DNA of 64,000 nt from DASCOT01 sp965197275 (GCA_965197275.1 CBDAMQ010000027.1:1-64000); one strand, 5' to 3'. Counted from the first letter of the stretch, positions 10,174 through 20,397 are shown. Made by a program: numbers and translations. The notes: generated from the letters alone by a model not told the origin.

Positions 10174-10908
10174 TTAGAAGGCGGCGAACAGGTTGCGGAT
10201 CTCTTCGTCGACGCGCGTCGGGTCTGCGAGTGTTTCGGCGACCTCCTCGCGCAGCAGCACGCCGAATCGTCGGCGCAGGCGGTGCACCGCCACTTTGACC
10301 GCCGACTCGCTCATCCGCAGTCGATCCCCTGCTTCGCGATACGAGGGGCCGGCGTCATCGCCGATCAGGTACCCCTTGAGCGCCAGGAAGCGCTCCTTCG
10401 TGCCCGCGCCGATGGCCTCGTCCTTTAGACGTCGAAGCACGCGCTCCAGCTGCATCGTGGCCCAGTGCCGGTCGAACAGCTCCTCCGGGCTGGCCTCGCC
10501 GGCCGACTGCACCCGGTAGCGCTGCTCGGCCGACTCGAAGTCGAGCGCCAGCCGCTCGCTGTCGCCGCCCCGCTTCAATGCCCGTTCCCGGTCCCACTCG
10601 TTGATCACGTAGTTGTTGAGCGACGCCAGCAGGAACGAGCGGAAGCGCCCGCGCCCCCGATCGGCCGCCGCCAGCCCGCCGCGCTCGAGCAGGAAGGCGA
10701 AAAAGCCCTGGGTCAGATCCTGCGCCTCGGCCTCTGCGTGTCCCCGACGGCGCAGGTAGGCGTACAGCGGCAGCCAGTAGCGCTCGCACAGCTCCGCCAG
10801 CGCACGGCGCGACCCGTCGTCGTTGGCTCCGGCAGCGGCGATGAGCGTCCAGCGGGTGGTGTGGAAACGCGCGTCTAGCTGGTCACGCTGCTCGGTCACG
10901 ATGGTCAC
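10174..10908 (-). CDS. ECF-type RNA polymerase sigma factor
   Basis: This is a sigma-70 family protein of the large ECF type found with kinase-rich lineages. Region 2 is FHTTRWTLIAAA...LAELCERYWLPLYAYLRRRG followed by DLTQGFFAFLLERG and FRSFLLASLNNYVINEWDRER. Region 4 is the helix-turn-helix stretch GPSYREAGDRLRMSESAVKVAVHRLRRRF. It directs RNA polymerase to specific promoters; no anti-sigma gene is adjacent, and control in such systems may be by phosphorylation (inference). The GTG at 10908 is the longest start; the GTG at 10899, 8 nt after AGGG, is equally plausible. Only about 25 bp separate it from the upstream FAD oxidoreductase, so the cytochrome-cupin, oxidoreductase and sigma genes are likely co-transcribed. 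Confidence 0.88.
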   Translation of the reverse strand: MTIVTEQRDQLDARFHTTRWTLIAAAGANDDGSRRALAELCERYWLPLYAYLRRRGHAEAEAQDLTQGFFAFLLERGGLAAADRGRGRFRSFLLASLNNYVINEWDRERALKRGGDSERLALDFESAEQRYRVQSAGEASPEELFDRHWATMQLERVLRRLKDEAIGAGTKERFLALKGYLIGDDAGPSYREAGDRLRMSESAVKVAVHRLRRRFGVLLREEVAETLADPTRVDEEIRNLFAAF

Positions 10909-10932
10909 CCTGGATCGATTCCGCCGATGGCT

Positions 10933-12417
10933 TCAAGCACGATGGCTAACGATCGTGCGCCCCACCGTGCGGCCGCTGGCGCAGGCGCCGCCAGTGTGCG
11001 CGTGGCTCAGGTACTCGCCGACGAAATACAGCCCCCTACGCTCGCGCCCCTGTTCCTCGAGGAACGCCGCCATCAGCTTCACGAATCCGGTGGGGATGTA
11101 GATGAGGTCGTCGCCCGCTCCCACCACCACGTCGTCGATCATCTCCGGGGTGAGCACGGGATAGAAGCTCTTTGCCAGCGGCAGGCAGTAGTCCGGCAAC
11201 GGCACGTTCGCCCTGCTCCACCGGAATGTCTCGCGGCGCGACAGCCCCACCGTGATGCCTGGCCGTTGCTCTCGGTCACCCGGGTAAGCCGGGTAGGCCT
11301 CCCAGGCATAGACGCGTTGCTTCAGCGGGTCGGGATGGTCGGGGATGTAGCGTCCGCCGGAGGCCTCCGCCGGCACATACCGCGGGTGCAGCAGGTAGAC
11401 GACGTAGGCGTACTTGGTGAAGAACACGCGATCCAAAAGCGCGCGCTGGGTCCGCGTCAGCTCCTCGAGCATGGGCTGCACGTAGCGGCCCTCTACGGCA
11501 CAGACCACGACGTCGGGAGTGACCGACGTGCGGACTCCGTCGGGCCGCAGGTAGTGGACCGTGTGGCGCCCGGTGCTGTCGGGGGCGGAGATCCGCATGA
11601 CCGTGGTGTCGAGGCGAACGTCCAGCAGCGTCGCGAGCTTACGGGTGAGCACGCCGATCCCATCATCGGGGACCATGAAGGACGCCTCCTGGTGTGAGAA
11701 CCACGACAGTATCGCCACGCGCGAAGTGTTGTGCGGCTCGAACCCCCAGGCGTCGAACACCGGGCCGATCCAGAGATCCAGCAACTCCTGCGCGCCCTGT
11801 GCCCCGAGCTTGCGCACGCAGTAGTCGTGCATGCTCTCGTCGTCGAGATCGGCGCCGCTGGCCAGCAGGCAAGGGTCGACGCGGGCACGGATCTCGGCCA
11901 GATCGGGCAGCAAGGTGGGCAGGCGACGCTTGGTCTCGTCGCTGAGCCCGGGCACGTTGAGGATCTCCGACAAGTGGAAGCGGAGGCCGTGAGAATAGGT
12001 GCCGTGGCCGCTCTCGATCAACCCCTCGTCGTAGGGCACCGAGCCGCTGAGCGAAGCACCTACCTGGTCGGCGAGGGCGTACATCTCGGTGCTGGCGCCG
12101 AATACACCGCCGGCGTGCGGATTGGTGTAAATCGGACCGATAAATTCGTCGGTCATGCGCCCGCCGGCGATCGACGCTTTCTCCAGCACGGTGACCTGGA
12201 ACCCCGCCTGCTGCAGCTCCCAGGCGGCGCTCATGCCGGCGATCCCGGCGCCCACCACCACCGCGCTCGGCGGCGCGCCGCGCCACGAGGAGGACGCGAT
12301 CGAGGTGTCTCGCACAAGCGTCGCACGCCGGGGGATCGCCGCCGGCGCCGGCGGCACACCCAGCGCCGCGCCGGCGCCGACCACGCCGATTCCCTTGATC
12401 AGATCACGGCGTCGCAT
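10933..12417 (-). CDS. FAD-dependent amine-oxidase/protoporphyrinogen-oxidase-like oxidoreductase, Tat leader
   Basis: The 494-residue product starts with a twin-arginine leader (MRRRDLIKG then a hydrophobic stretch), so it is probably exported folded with FAD bound. The dinucleotide-binding motif AVVVGAGIAGMSAAWEL lies near residue 52, with the typical acidic strand end VTVLEKASIAGGRM. The C-terminal flavin-binding tail is YFVGEYLSHAHTGGACASG. The overall plan matches flavin amine oxidases and PPOX/phytoene-desaturase relatives; the substrate cannot be inferred. The gene begins 4 bp after the cytochrome c-cupin gene, so the two probably act together, with the haem domain as a candidate electron acceptor (inference). 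Confidence 0.82.
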   Translation of the reverse strand: MRRRDLIKGIGVVGAGAALGVPPAPAAIPRRATLVRDTSIASSSWRGAPPSAVVVGAGIAGMSAAWELQQAGFQVTVLEKASIAGGRMTDEFIGPIYTNPHAGGVFGASTEMYALADQVGASLSGSVPYDEGLIESGHGTYSHGLRFHLSEILNVPGLSDETKRRLPTLLPDLAEIRARVDPCLLASGADLDDESMHDYCVRKLGAQGAQELLDLWIGPVFDAWGFEPHNTSRVAILSWFSHQEASFMVPDDGIGVLTRKLATLLDVRLDTTVMRISAPDSTGRHTVHYLRPDGVRTSVTPDVVVCAVEGRYVQPMLEELTRTQRALLDRVFFTKYAYVVYLLHPRYVPAEASGGRYIPDHPDPLKQRVYAWEAYPAYPGDREQRPGITVGLSRRETFRWSRANVPLPDYCLPLAKSFYPVLTPEMIDDVVVGAGDDLIYIPTGFVKLMAAFLEEQGRERRGLYFVGEYLSHAHTGGACASGRTVGRTIVSHRA

Positions 12418-12421
12418 GGCT

Positions 12422-13303
12422 CTACTCCGGTCCGTAGCTGGCGGCGATCTTCTTGATCGGCCCGAGTTGTTTCCAGGTTCCCGAGAACCCGCGTGGCATC
12501 AAGAAAATCTCGCCTGGTCCGTAGGTCTTGGTGACTCCGGCCCGATCGGTGATCTCCACCTGACCCTCGATGAGGAACATGAGCTCGTCCCACGGCCAGT
12601 CGTCGATCTCCAGCGTCATGGTGTCGTACTGGCTATAGCCCACATGGAAGGCGCCGTCGGCCGACAGGAAGTCGTCGCGGTCGGCGGTCTGCGGTCGCTC
12701 GCTGCCGGTCACCCGCCACCGTGGTGAGTCCTCGAAGGGGTAGGTGGCGACGTCGTCGGGCGCTGTGGTGGCGACGTCGACGATGCCGATGACCTCGGCG
12801 CGGCTCTCGCCGCCAGCCTGAGCGTCAGCCTCGCCGCCGGTGTTCTCGCTGCTCGCGGCGCCAGCCTCGCCGCCGATCTCACTGCCGGCCTCGACGTTGG
12901 GCCCGAACTCCACCTCCCACCAGGCCATGATGCTCTGGCAGGGCTCGACCGCGAGGCTCTCGCAGCGTTGCCCGCCAATGTGCGCCGGTCGGTCGGAGCG
13001 AAAGCTCCGCAAGTTGGCCATCTTCTGCACCAGGACGTTGTTGTCTGCCGCCCGACCCATGGCGAGAAACGGGAGCAGCTCGGCGTAGCTCACCGCCGGA
13101 TGCACATAGCCGGCGGCGGGAATGTGGCAGTTGCCGCAGCCGTTGGCCTCGAGCTCGGGAAGCACACGGGCGGTGAAGAACGTCTCGCCTTCGCCGGCGG
13201 GTGGGCCCCCGGCCGTGACCGGGTCGACGCCCAGGGCCAGCCCGGCCACGAGTCCCAGCACAGCCGCTGTGGCAAACACGATTCCGGACCGTCGAATCTG
13301 CAT
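12422..13303 (-). CDS. Exported cytochrome c domain fused to a cupin domain
   Basis: The 293-residue product has a signal peptide (residues 1-31) and one c-type haem motif, CGNCH at residues 56-60, within a small domain that also carries downstream Cys residues (QRCESL, EPCQS). A low-complexity Gly/Ala/Glu linker (about 132-170) joins it to a C-terminal cupin of the DUF861/ureidoglycine-aminohydrolase type. The cupin has DELMFLIEGQVEITD and YGPGEIFLMPRGFSGTW. It retains the Glu and the Gly-rich turns, but the usual metal-binding His cluster is weak, so metal binding is uncertain. ATG 13303 follows GAGGA. Together with the adjacent FAD oxidoreductase it suggests a periplasmic redox pair. Fusion of these two folds is unusual. 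Confidence 0.78.
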   Translation of the reverse strand: MQIRRSGIVFATAAVLGLVAGLALGVDPVTAGGPPAGEGETFFTARVLPELEANGCGNCHIPAAGYVHPAVSYAELLPFLAMGRAADNNVLVQKMANLRSFRSDRPAHIGGQRCESLAVEPCQSIMAWWEVEFGPNVEAGSEIGGEAGAASSENTGGEADAQAGGESRAEVIGIVDVATTAPDDVATYPFEDSPRWRVTGSERPQTADRDDFLSADGAFHVGYSQYDTMTLEIDDWPWDELMFLIEGQVEITDRAGVTKTYGPGEIFLMPRGFSGTWKQLGPIKKIAASYGPE

Positions 13304-13434
13304 GGATTCCTCGCTGCTTCGGGTCGAGATCTGCGTAGGTGGGTCCGACTGTACGCACGGGCCAGTCGCGGAGGCAATATGACCAGGCTGCCACCCCGGA
13401 TCGGTCGTAGCGTCCTGGTTATGAATTCGTGTGG

Positions 13435-13896
13435 TTATCGACTGTTCATGTCCCGATAGGCGACATTCAGCTCGGCCTCAGTTTCAGGCTCGTCGTCGTA
13501 GCGCGGGACGTCGTTCGGCAGGCGGATCCAAGGTTGGGCCCGCTTGGTCCAGAGGTGTGCGACCGGTTTCAGGACGCTCGTGTCGTCCAACGATCCGGCC
13601 TTCAGACAGATTTCCGGGCTTCCGTCGCCACCATCATGGGAAATCCGCACACCGCAGGTGGTGCAGAAATTCGCCCGGTTGATCGGGCCACCAAGATCTC
13701 TCGGACGCTGCCACGACGCCAACTTCCCGCGTATGAGTCTGAATGCGGAACGGGGCAGAATCATGGACATTTCGAACGCACTAGAAGATTGGCGCTGGCA
13801 TTCGCGGCAATGGCAGCAAACGAGCGTCAGAATCTCTTCGTGCACGACTTCGTATCGAGTCTTGCCGCACTGGCAACCACCGGACCATGTTTCCAT
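13435..13896 (-). CDS. GFA (glutathione-dependent formaldehyde-activating) family protein
   Basis: The 153-residue protein has the full set of zinc Cys clusters of the GFA/CENP-V fold: GGCQCGKTRYEV, CCHCRECQRQSSSAF and FCTTCGVRIS. Members include Gfa, which speeds S-hydroxymethylglutathione formation, but most have unknown substrates. ATG 13896 is preceded by GGGAG. It stands upstream of, and in the same direction as, the cytochrome-cupin gene, with 131 bp between; no functional link is evident. Immediately upstream of its start lies the first tRNA-derived repeat. Confidence 0.82.
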   Translation of the reverse strand: METWSGGCQCGKTRYEVVHEEILTLVCCHCRECQRQSSSAFEMSMILPRSAFRLIRGKLASWQRPRDLGGPINRANFCTTCGVRISHDGGDGSPEICLKAGSLDDTSVLKPVAHLWTKRAQPWIRLPNDVPRYDDEPETEAELNVAYRDMNSR

Positions 13897-13983
13897 TTCA
13901 GCACTCTCCCAGTGCGGCGCGGACGACGCCTTCGCACGCTGCGTTACAAGACTGGAATGTCCGGCTGACAGCCAACTTCCATG

Positions 13984-14054
13984 GCCGGCGCGGGGACTTG
14001 AACCCCGGACCTGCTTATTCGAATCAGCCTACGCCTCTCGCTGCTGCAGCCGGT
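13984..14054 (-). pseudogene. Degenerate tRNA-like sequence (left direct repeat of the 9.7-kb block)
   Basis: On the minus strand the 3' half has a perfect T arm (CGGGG-TTCAAGT-CCCCG) and an acceptor strand CGCCGGC, then discriminator C without an encoded CCA. The anticodon arm (GCTGATTCGAATAAGC) has a mismatch and a 6-base loop. The 5' acceptor match is only partial and the D-arm is not recognisable. About 42 bases are shared with the tRNA-Thr-like sequence at 23673-23731 in the same orientation. It reads as a decayed tRNA end, such as an integration scar, rather than a working gene. Confidence 0.55.
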
Positions 14055-14410
14055 AGGCGGTGGTTCGAGCGAGCATCGGCGAGGGGACAGTCCGGGGACA
14101 TCAAGTCTGCAAGTTGCTGCAAGAACAGAGACTTACAAGGGTGCACGGGATGTCACATCCGGTGCTCTTCCTTCGTTCAGTAGAACGGTGACGTACCTGA
14201 TGTACCAAGACGTCGCACGACAGCCGTGCCGCCCCCCGGAGTCGGCTGTACCATTGGTTTGGGTTTCGCCGGGTGACCTGCCTAGAACCTGCGGACCACC
14301 CCAGGCGACCAGACGCTCGGCCGGCGAGACTTATTCGGAGAATGGCATGAGCAGGAAAGTGCGCCCGTGATCTTCCGCACCGGAGCGGGGAGCGCGAATA
14401 GGAGGATCTG
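14055..14410. other. Intergenic stretch, no gene supported
   Basis: This 356-bp stretch follows the tRNA-like scar. Small open frames exist but lack family motifs or ribosome-binding sites. A motif of the form GGGGACAGTCCGGGGACA occurs near 14083. The last bases carry a good ribosome-binding site, AGGAGG, for the next gene. A promoter for the downstream genes should lie here, but no convincing -35/-10 pair was picked out. Confidence 0.5.
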
Positions 14411-17054
14411 ATGCGTGCGCGAGTCCTGCTCGTATCTCTGCTCGCGTCAATGGCCGCCGGCTATCCCGGCGCTGCGTCCACGAGCCAATGGCTCAAGATG
14501 TTCGGCGGCCGGGGATACGACCCCGGACGATCCATTGCCGAGCGGTCCGACGGGTCGTTCGTAGTCGTCGGCGGTATCGGTTCCAACGACGGAGACTCGC
14601 CGGGAGGCGTGGGCGGCTATTCGGACCTGTGGGTCATGACGCTCGACCCCAACGGCCAAGTGCTGGGCAACGTGAGATTCGGCGGTGGCCGAGAGGACGT
14701 GGCCGAAGCCGTTGACGCCACCCGCGATGGCGGGGTTGTCGTCGCCGGTTACTGCTACTCGAAGTGGGGCGACGTCCTCGGTCATCACGGGCCCAGATCG
14801 ACGGCCGACGCGTGCGTCCTCAAATTGGACCAGGACCTCGACGTGCAGTGGACGCGCTCGATCGGCGGCAGGCGGAACGACTTCGCCCGGTCCGTGATCC
14901 AAACCGCCGACGGTGGATTCATCGTTGCAGGCGACTCGTATTCATCGGACGGCGATCTTGCTCGAGTAGGCCACTGTGATTGCGCCGGCACCAGCGACTT
15001 CATGGTCGCCAAGCTCTCCGAGACGGGCGAGCTCGAGTGGATTCAGGTCTACGGTGGATCGAACCACGAGTATCTGTCCCAGGTCATCCAGCGGAGGGAC
15101 GGAACGCTTCTCGTCGTGGGTCGCACCGAGTCCTTCGACCATGACGTGCAGGACTTCATGGGCGAATACGACGCGTGGCTGATCGCGATCGACGAAGCCG
15201 ACGGCCGGTTGCTCTGGGAAAAGACACTGGGCGGATCGTTGTGGGACTGGGGAAGCGGGGTAACCGAAACCGCCGACGGCGGATTCGCCGTTGCCGGCTA
15301 CACCTACTCTTGGGACGGCGACGGCGAGGGCAACCACGGCGAGTACGACTACTTCATCAAGCGTTTCGACGCGAACGGGAACGCGTTGTGGTCGCGCGTC
15401 TACGGGGGGCTCGTCGACGACTTCCCCCACGCCATCGTCCAGCTCGACGACGGCACCTTCGTCGTCAGCGGCGCCTCCGTCAGCATTGACGGCGACATCA
15501 CCGAACCCCGGGGCAACTTCGACCTGTGGACGATTCGAGTCTCCGCCGACGGCGAGCTCCTCCATCAGCGTTCGATGGGCGGCTCGGGATACGACATCAA
15601 CGGGCTCGGAAGGAGCCTCATTCAAACCGCTGACGGCGACCTCGTGGTTGTCGGCGAAAGCGAATCCAACGACGCCGACTTCGAGGGTATGAACAAGCGC
15701 GGCTACGACCTCTTCGTGATGAAGATGAGTGTGGCCGAACTCGGCGTCGACACCGGAGGCGAGATTCCGCCCCCGCCGGATCCCAAGCCCGACCCGGACG
15801 CTCCGCCGGCGGGCCCGGCCATCGCATGGCAGAAAACGCTCGGAGGCACGGGCGCGGAGCGCGTTCTCGACGCGCCCCAGGCAATCGCCGTGCTCGCAGG
15901 CGGCGGTTACGCCTTTGTCGGCGAAGCCAATTCGAGCGACGGCGACGTTTCGACGCCCAATGCAGGCAGCGGCGACATCTGGGTAGTGCGCACCGATGCG
16001 CTTGGTAACGTCATCTGGGATCGCTCGTTCGGCGGTACCGACTACGACTACGGCGCCGCCATTGCCGAGGTTCGGGACGGTCTCATTCTCGTCGGGACGA
16101 CGTGGTCCAGAGACGGCGACATGTCGGGCAACCACGGGAGGTCCGACATCTTCGTCGCCAAACTCTCCCTGGATGGCGAAACGATCTGGACGCGCATCCT
16201 GGGCGGGTCAGGACAAGAGTTCGCGACGTCGGTCGCGGCCACGCCCCAAGGCGGTGTGATCGTAGGCGGTCACGCCTCCTCCGCCGACGGTGACGTCAGC
16301 TCGCCGATTTGCGCGTACGACTACTGGCTGGTCAAACTCAACAGCAAGGGAAACACCGTCTGGGAACGGTCGTTCGGCGGCACCTCGAACGATCACCTCA
16401 TCCAGGTCATCGCCACCTCCGACGGCGGCTACGCGGCAATCGGCCGAACGGAGTCGAGCCGCGATGGCGACGTTCCCTGGAACCACGGCACGTACGACTA
16501 CTTCTTGATCAAGACGAGTGCTAACGGCGCTCTCGAGTGGTCGCGCAACTACGGCGCCTGGGACTGGGAGTGGGGAAACTCGCTCGTTGAATTGCCGGAC
16601 GGAGGCTTCGTCCTTTCGGGCTACACCTATACCTTCGAGTACTTCGACGGCGACGTGAGCTCCAATCACGGAGAGTTCGATTACCGTGCGAACGAATGAA
16701 AGCGGTCGCGTCAAGTGGCAAACTTCGCTCGGCGGGTCGAACTACGAGCTGGGGTACGGCGTCACCGTTACGGACAAGAACGAAATCGTTGTGATCGGCG
16801 GCTCGCCGTCGCTGGACGGCCAGGTCGTGGGCAACCACGGCAATTGGGACGTGTGGCTGGTCGCGCTCAGCCTGGAGGGAAACCCGCTGTGGGCGAGCTC
16901 TCTCGGCGGCAGCGAGTACGACGCCGGCTACGCCGTCGTACTGGACCACGACGGCGGACTCGTCCTGATCGGCGAGACGTACTCCAACGACGGAGATGTC
17001 TCCGGCCTACATGGGGACGACGAGGACGTCTGGCTGGTGAAGTTGAGGAGATAG
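14411..17054 (+). CDS. Secreted double seven-bladed beta-propeller protein (one frameshift)
   Basis: A signal peptide (residues 1-22) is followed by 14 repeats of about 58-63 residues. Each has the form (F/Y/L)GG..D......T.DGG.VV.G.T.S.DGD...NHG..D.W..KL...G...W. Repeats 1-7 and 8-14 are separated by a proline-rich linker (PPPPDPKPDPDAPP, at about 15770-15810), giving two seven-bladed propellers. The first frame stops at 16699 in repeat 12. Repeats 12-14 continue in another frame from about 16686 to 17054, so one small deletion near 16685-16692 broke a gene of about 880 residues. ATG 14411 is preceded by AGGAGG. The role is unknown; such repeats occur in surface and secreted proteins. It precedes the Rieske gene by 44 bp. 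Confidence 0.75.
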
Positions 17055-17098
17055 AAAGCAAGGGTTTCGGCACCTGTACGCTGATGGTGGAGAGCAGT

Positions 17099-18421
17099 AT
17101 GAGCAAGAAGGACAACACGCATCGCAAGTCGAGCCGGCGCGACCTCGCCCGCAGTGCCGTCGCGGCATACGCTGCCGCTGCCACTGGGATCCCGACCAAG
17201 TTCCTCGCCAGGGCGATTCCGGATACGAGTCCCGAGGCTCCGTCCGGGCCGCAGAGGCGCCCGAAGGGCTGGCGCCGGAACTGGACCATCGGTGCGGAAT
17301 ACTACCTGGACGAAGAGCGCTACCTGTGGGACGAGCGGTTGGTGGCCGACCACTTCTGGTTGATGGCTGACCACGAGAGCCGTATCCCGAATCCCGGGGA
17401 CTTCTTCGTCTTCGAGTACGGTCGCAGCGAGAGCATCCTGATCGTGCGCGGGCAGGACAACGAGATCCGCAGCTTCTACAACGTCTGTCGCCACCGCGGC
17501 TCGCGCTTGTGCCGCCACGACGGGGACCCGATCCCCGAAGACCCGCGCCTGTCGGTCAAGCAGCTCGGCCAATCGGGCAACTCCCCGGTGTTCCGTTGTC
17601 CGTACCACGCCTGGACCTACGACACCGAGGGCAGCCTGATCTACGCCTACGGCATGCAGGAGGACTTCGATCCGGCAGACAACGGTCTGATCCCGTGTCA
17701 CCTCCGCACCGCGGACGGCTTCATCTTCGTGAACCTGTCGCGTGAGTCGGAGCCGCCGGAGTTCGAGTCGGCCATCGAGCCCTTCCGCCGCAAGGTAGGA
17801 CAAAGACACGGCACAGCTCAGCTGAAGGTAGGCGAGCGAGTCCTCGTGACGGCGCACGCCAATTGGAAGTTGACGCTGGAGAGCTTTCTGGAGTGCTACC
17901 ACTGCGGTCCGTCGCACGAGTATCTCTGCCACGTGCACCCGGACGGGGACTTGACGCAGCCGACCGACGAGGTGTGGCGGTCGGAGGACTACGTAAGCGG
18001 GACGATGGACGGCAAGCCGGCGGCGCCGCTGCTCCCGGCCATCAAACGCGTCCGGCGCACGCTGAGCGAAACGGCGACGGGCTGGTCGACTAGTTATTGG
18101 TTCGGCTACGACGACTACGTGTTCGCGACTCGTTTCACCCCGCGCGATGTCGATCTGACCGACGTGGAGTGCCTCTGGCTGGTGCATCCGGATGCGACGC
18201 GAGGCGTGGACTACGACCCAGAAAGGCTCAAGGAGCTGTGGCTCGTCACGTTGCTGGAGGACATCTTGTTGTGTGAGAACAACCACGACGGCATCCGCTC
18301 CGGCGGGTACCGGTCCGGACCCTACGCCCGGCACGAGATGGGTAGGGCTGGGCCTACAGGGTTCATCAGGTGGTACATGGCCGCCGTTGCGGGTCAGATA
18401 GGCCCGGCGGTGCCCTACTGA
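17099..18421 (+). CDS. Rieske non-haem iron aromatic-ring-hydroxylating-type oxygenase, alpha subunit
   Basis: The 440-residue protein has a Rieske [2Fe-2S] site, C130-x-H132 and C167-x-x-H170 (CRHRG and CPYHAW). Its catalytic domain carries the mononuclear iron ligands: NWKLTLESFLECYHCGPSHEYL supplies the acidic bridge and two His, and EDILLCENNHDGIRS supplies the late carboxylate region. An N-terminal twin-arginine motif (SSRRDLARS) with an Ala-rich segment suggests Tat export, unusual for this family. ATG 17099 has GGAG 6 nt upstream; an ATG at 17084 is possible. No ferredoxin or reductase is adjacent. It lies 44 bp before the FAD oxidoreductase pseudogene and may once have formed an operon with it. 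The substrate is unknown. Confidence 0.87.
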   Translation: MSKKDNTHRKSSRRDLARSAVAAYAAAATGIPTKFLARAIPDTSPEAPSGPQRRPKGWRRNWTIGAEYYLDEERYLWDERLVADHFWLMADHESRIPNPGDFFVFEYGRSESILIVRGQDNEIRSFYNVCRHRGSRLCRHDGDPIPEDPRLSVKQLGQSGNSPVFRCPYHAWTYDTEGSLIYAYGMQEDFDPADNGLIPCHLRTADGFIFVNLSRESEPPEFESAIEPFRRKVGQRHGTAQLKVGERVLVTAHANWKLTLESFLECYHCGPSHEYLCHVHPDGDLTQPTDEVWRSEDYVSGTMDGKPAAPLLPAIKRVRRTLSETATGWSTSYWFGYDDYVFATRFTPRDVDLTDVECLWLVHPDATRGVDYDPERLKELWLVTLLEDILLCENNHDGIRSGGYRSGPYARHEMGRAGPTGFIRWYMAAVAGQIGPAVPY

Positions 18422-18464
18422 CGCCGGGCGGCTGGAGAAGCGATCCGCGGCGGCGAGGGAAGCG

Positions 18465-20397
18465 ATGAGCGATCGGGATCTTGACCTGGGCATGCGGCGG
18501 GAGATCACCCGTCGCGATTTCGTCTCCGGCGTCAGCGTCGCGCTGACCGGCAGCATGGCGTTGCCGTGGGCGCAGACGGAAGCTCTGGCAGGCCCCGAGG
18601 CTACGGGACGAACCCCGCAGACAGGGTATCCGCCGCTCCGCACCGGGATGCGCGGCAGCCACGAGGGCTCTTACGAGGTCGCTCACCAGCTTGTCGAGGG
18701 CGTGCGCTGGGGACGACCCGGAGGAGACGGGGTGAGCACTACGACCTGATCGTGGTCGGGGGCGGCATCAGTGGGCTTGCGGCAGCCTGGTTCTACCGCG
18801 AGGCGGTTCCTGGGGCGCGCATCCTGATCCTCGACAACCACGACGACTTCGGCGGCCACGCCAAGCGCAACGAGTTTTCACTCGACGGCCGCATGCTCCT
18901 GGCATACGGGGGCACTTCCTACATCGAAGACCTGAACTCGTACGGCGCCGCAGCGAAGCGACTGATCCGCGGGATCGGCATCGACGTGAGCCGCTACTCG
19001 GAGTTCGTCGATCGCCGCCTGTACCGTTCGCTCGGCATGCGCAGATCGGTTTTTTTCGACCGCGAGACCTTCGGTACGGATCGCCTGGTCGTGGGCGAAG
19101 GCCAACCTTCGTGGCGCGACTTCGTGAAGCGTACGCCGCTCTCGGAGAGAGCCCGCGAGGACATCGTCCGAATCCACGAAGCGAAGGTCGATTATCTGGC
19201 TCACCTCCGCTTCGCGGAGAAGGTCGACTACCTGCAACGCACCAGCTACGAGGACTACCTGCTGGAGGTAGTCAAGATCAGCTCGGAAGCGGTCTCCTTT
19301 CTCGAAACTGACAACGACTGGGCAATCGGCTACGACACCATCTCGGCCTGGGTGGCCGCCGGTAGTGGGTGGGCTGGCGCCGATGGGCTCGAGTTCGGTG
19401 AAGACGACTCGGAGGCCGAGTCCGCCGACGAGCCGACGTTCTTCGAGTTTTCCCGACGGCAACGCATCGGTCGCACGGCTGCTCGTCCGCTCGCTGATCC
19501 CCGACGTCGCGCCCGGCACCACGATGGAGGATGTCGTTGCCGCCCGATTCGATTACGGCAAGCTGGATCGGGACAGCTCGCCTGTACGGCTGCGTCTGGA
19601 GAGCACGGCGGTGCGAGTCAGACACCGTGGCGATCCTCAAGGCGCCGAAGAAGTCGAGGTCACGTACGTCCGACACGGCCGCGCCGAGCGAGCTCGCGCA
19701 GGTCACTGCGTGCTCGCCTGTTACAACGCCGTCATTCCCTACGTTTGCGAGGAGCTGCCCGAAGAGCAAAAGCGAGCGCTGTCGAACGCGCTCAAGTCGC
19801 CGCTCGTCTATGCCAACGTCCTGATACGAAACTGGACCGCCTTCGCTGAACTCGGTGCGCGCTCGATCCGTTGTCCCCGGCGGCTACTTCGACGTCATCG
19901 GTCTGACGACTCCGATCAGCATCGGAGGCCACCGGCATGCGCGCAGTCCCGGCGAGCCGATCGTGGTGCGCATGTGGCGCGCTCCACTGGTGCCTGAGGC
20001 ACGTGGGCGTCCCGCGGCAGAGCAGTGGAGAGCAGGTCGCCGAGCCCTGTTGGCAACGACGTTCGAGACCTTCGAGCGTGAGATCAGGGACCAACTCCGC
20101 CGCGTGCTCTCCGCCGGGGGCTTCGACCCGTCGCGCGATATCGAGGCGATCACCGTGAACCGCTGGCCCCACGGCTACGCTTATGCCCACGATCCGGAGA
20201 CGGGCCGCGTCGCATGGATGCTCGATGAGCTACCGCCTGAGCGTTCTCCGTGGATCACGGCAAGCCAGCCGTTCGGCCGCATCACCATTGCCAACTCCGA
20301 CGCGCTCGCCCTCGCCATGACCGAGGGCGCGATCGGCGCGGCACATCTGGCAGTCGAAGCGCTCATCGCCGGGAATCCGCCGTTGCAGAGCGGCTAG
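18465..20397 (+). pseudogene. Spermidine-dehydrogenase-like FAD oxidoreductase, Tat leader, disrupted by three frameshifts
   Basis: The pieces lie in three frames and collinearly match the intact paralogue at 34712-36724: leader DLGMRREITRRDFVSGV, TGMRGSHEGSYEVAHQL, FAD motif DLIVVGGGISGLAAAWF, DNHDDFGGHAKRNEF, FPDGNASVARLLVRSLIPD, VLIRNWTAF and DIEAITVNRWPHGYAY. Breaks occur near 18730 (GGGG one base short), 19447-19454 (TTTT one base long) and about 19860-19875. The parent family is FAD enzymes exported by Tat, similar to spermidine dehydrogenase. The product is truncated after about 90 residues unless the indels are sequencing errors. Every conserved block survives, so any decay is recent. 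Confidence 0.78.

Noticed and set aside
13887..14183. Frame encoding a GDLNPGPAY-like peptide
   Set aside because: It is the antisense reading of a tRNA T arm, a well-known spurious translation.
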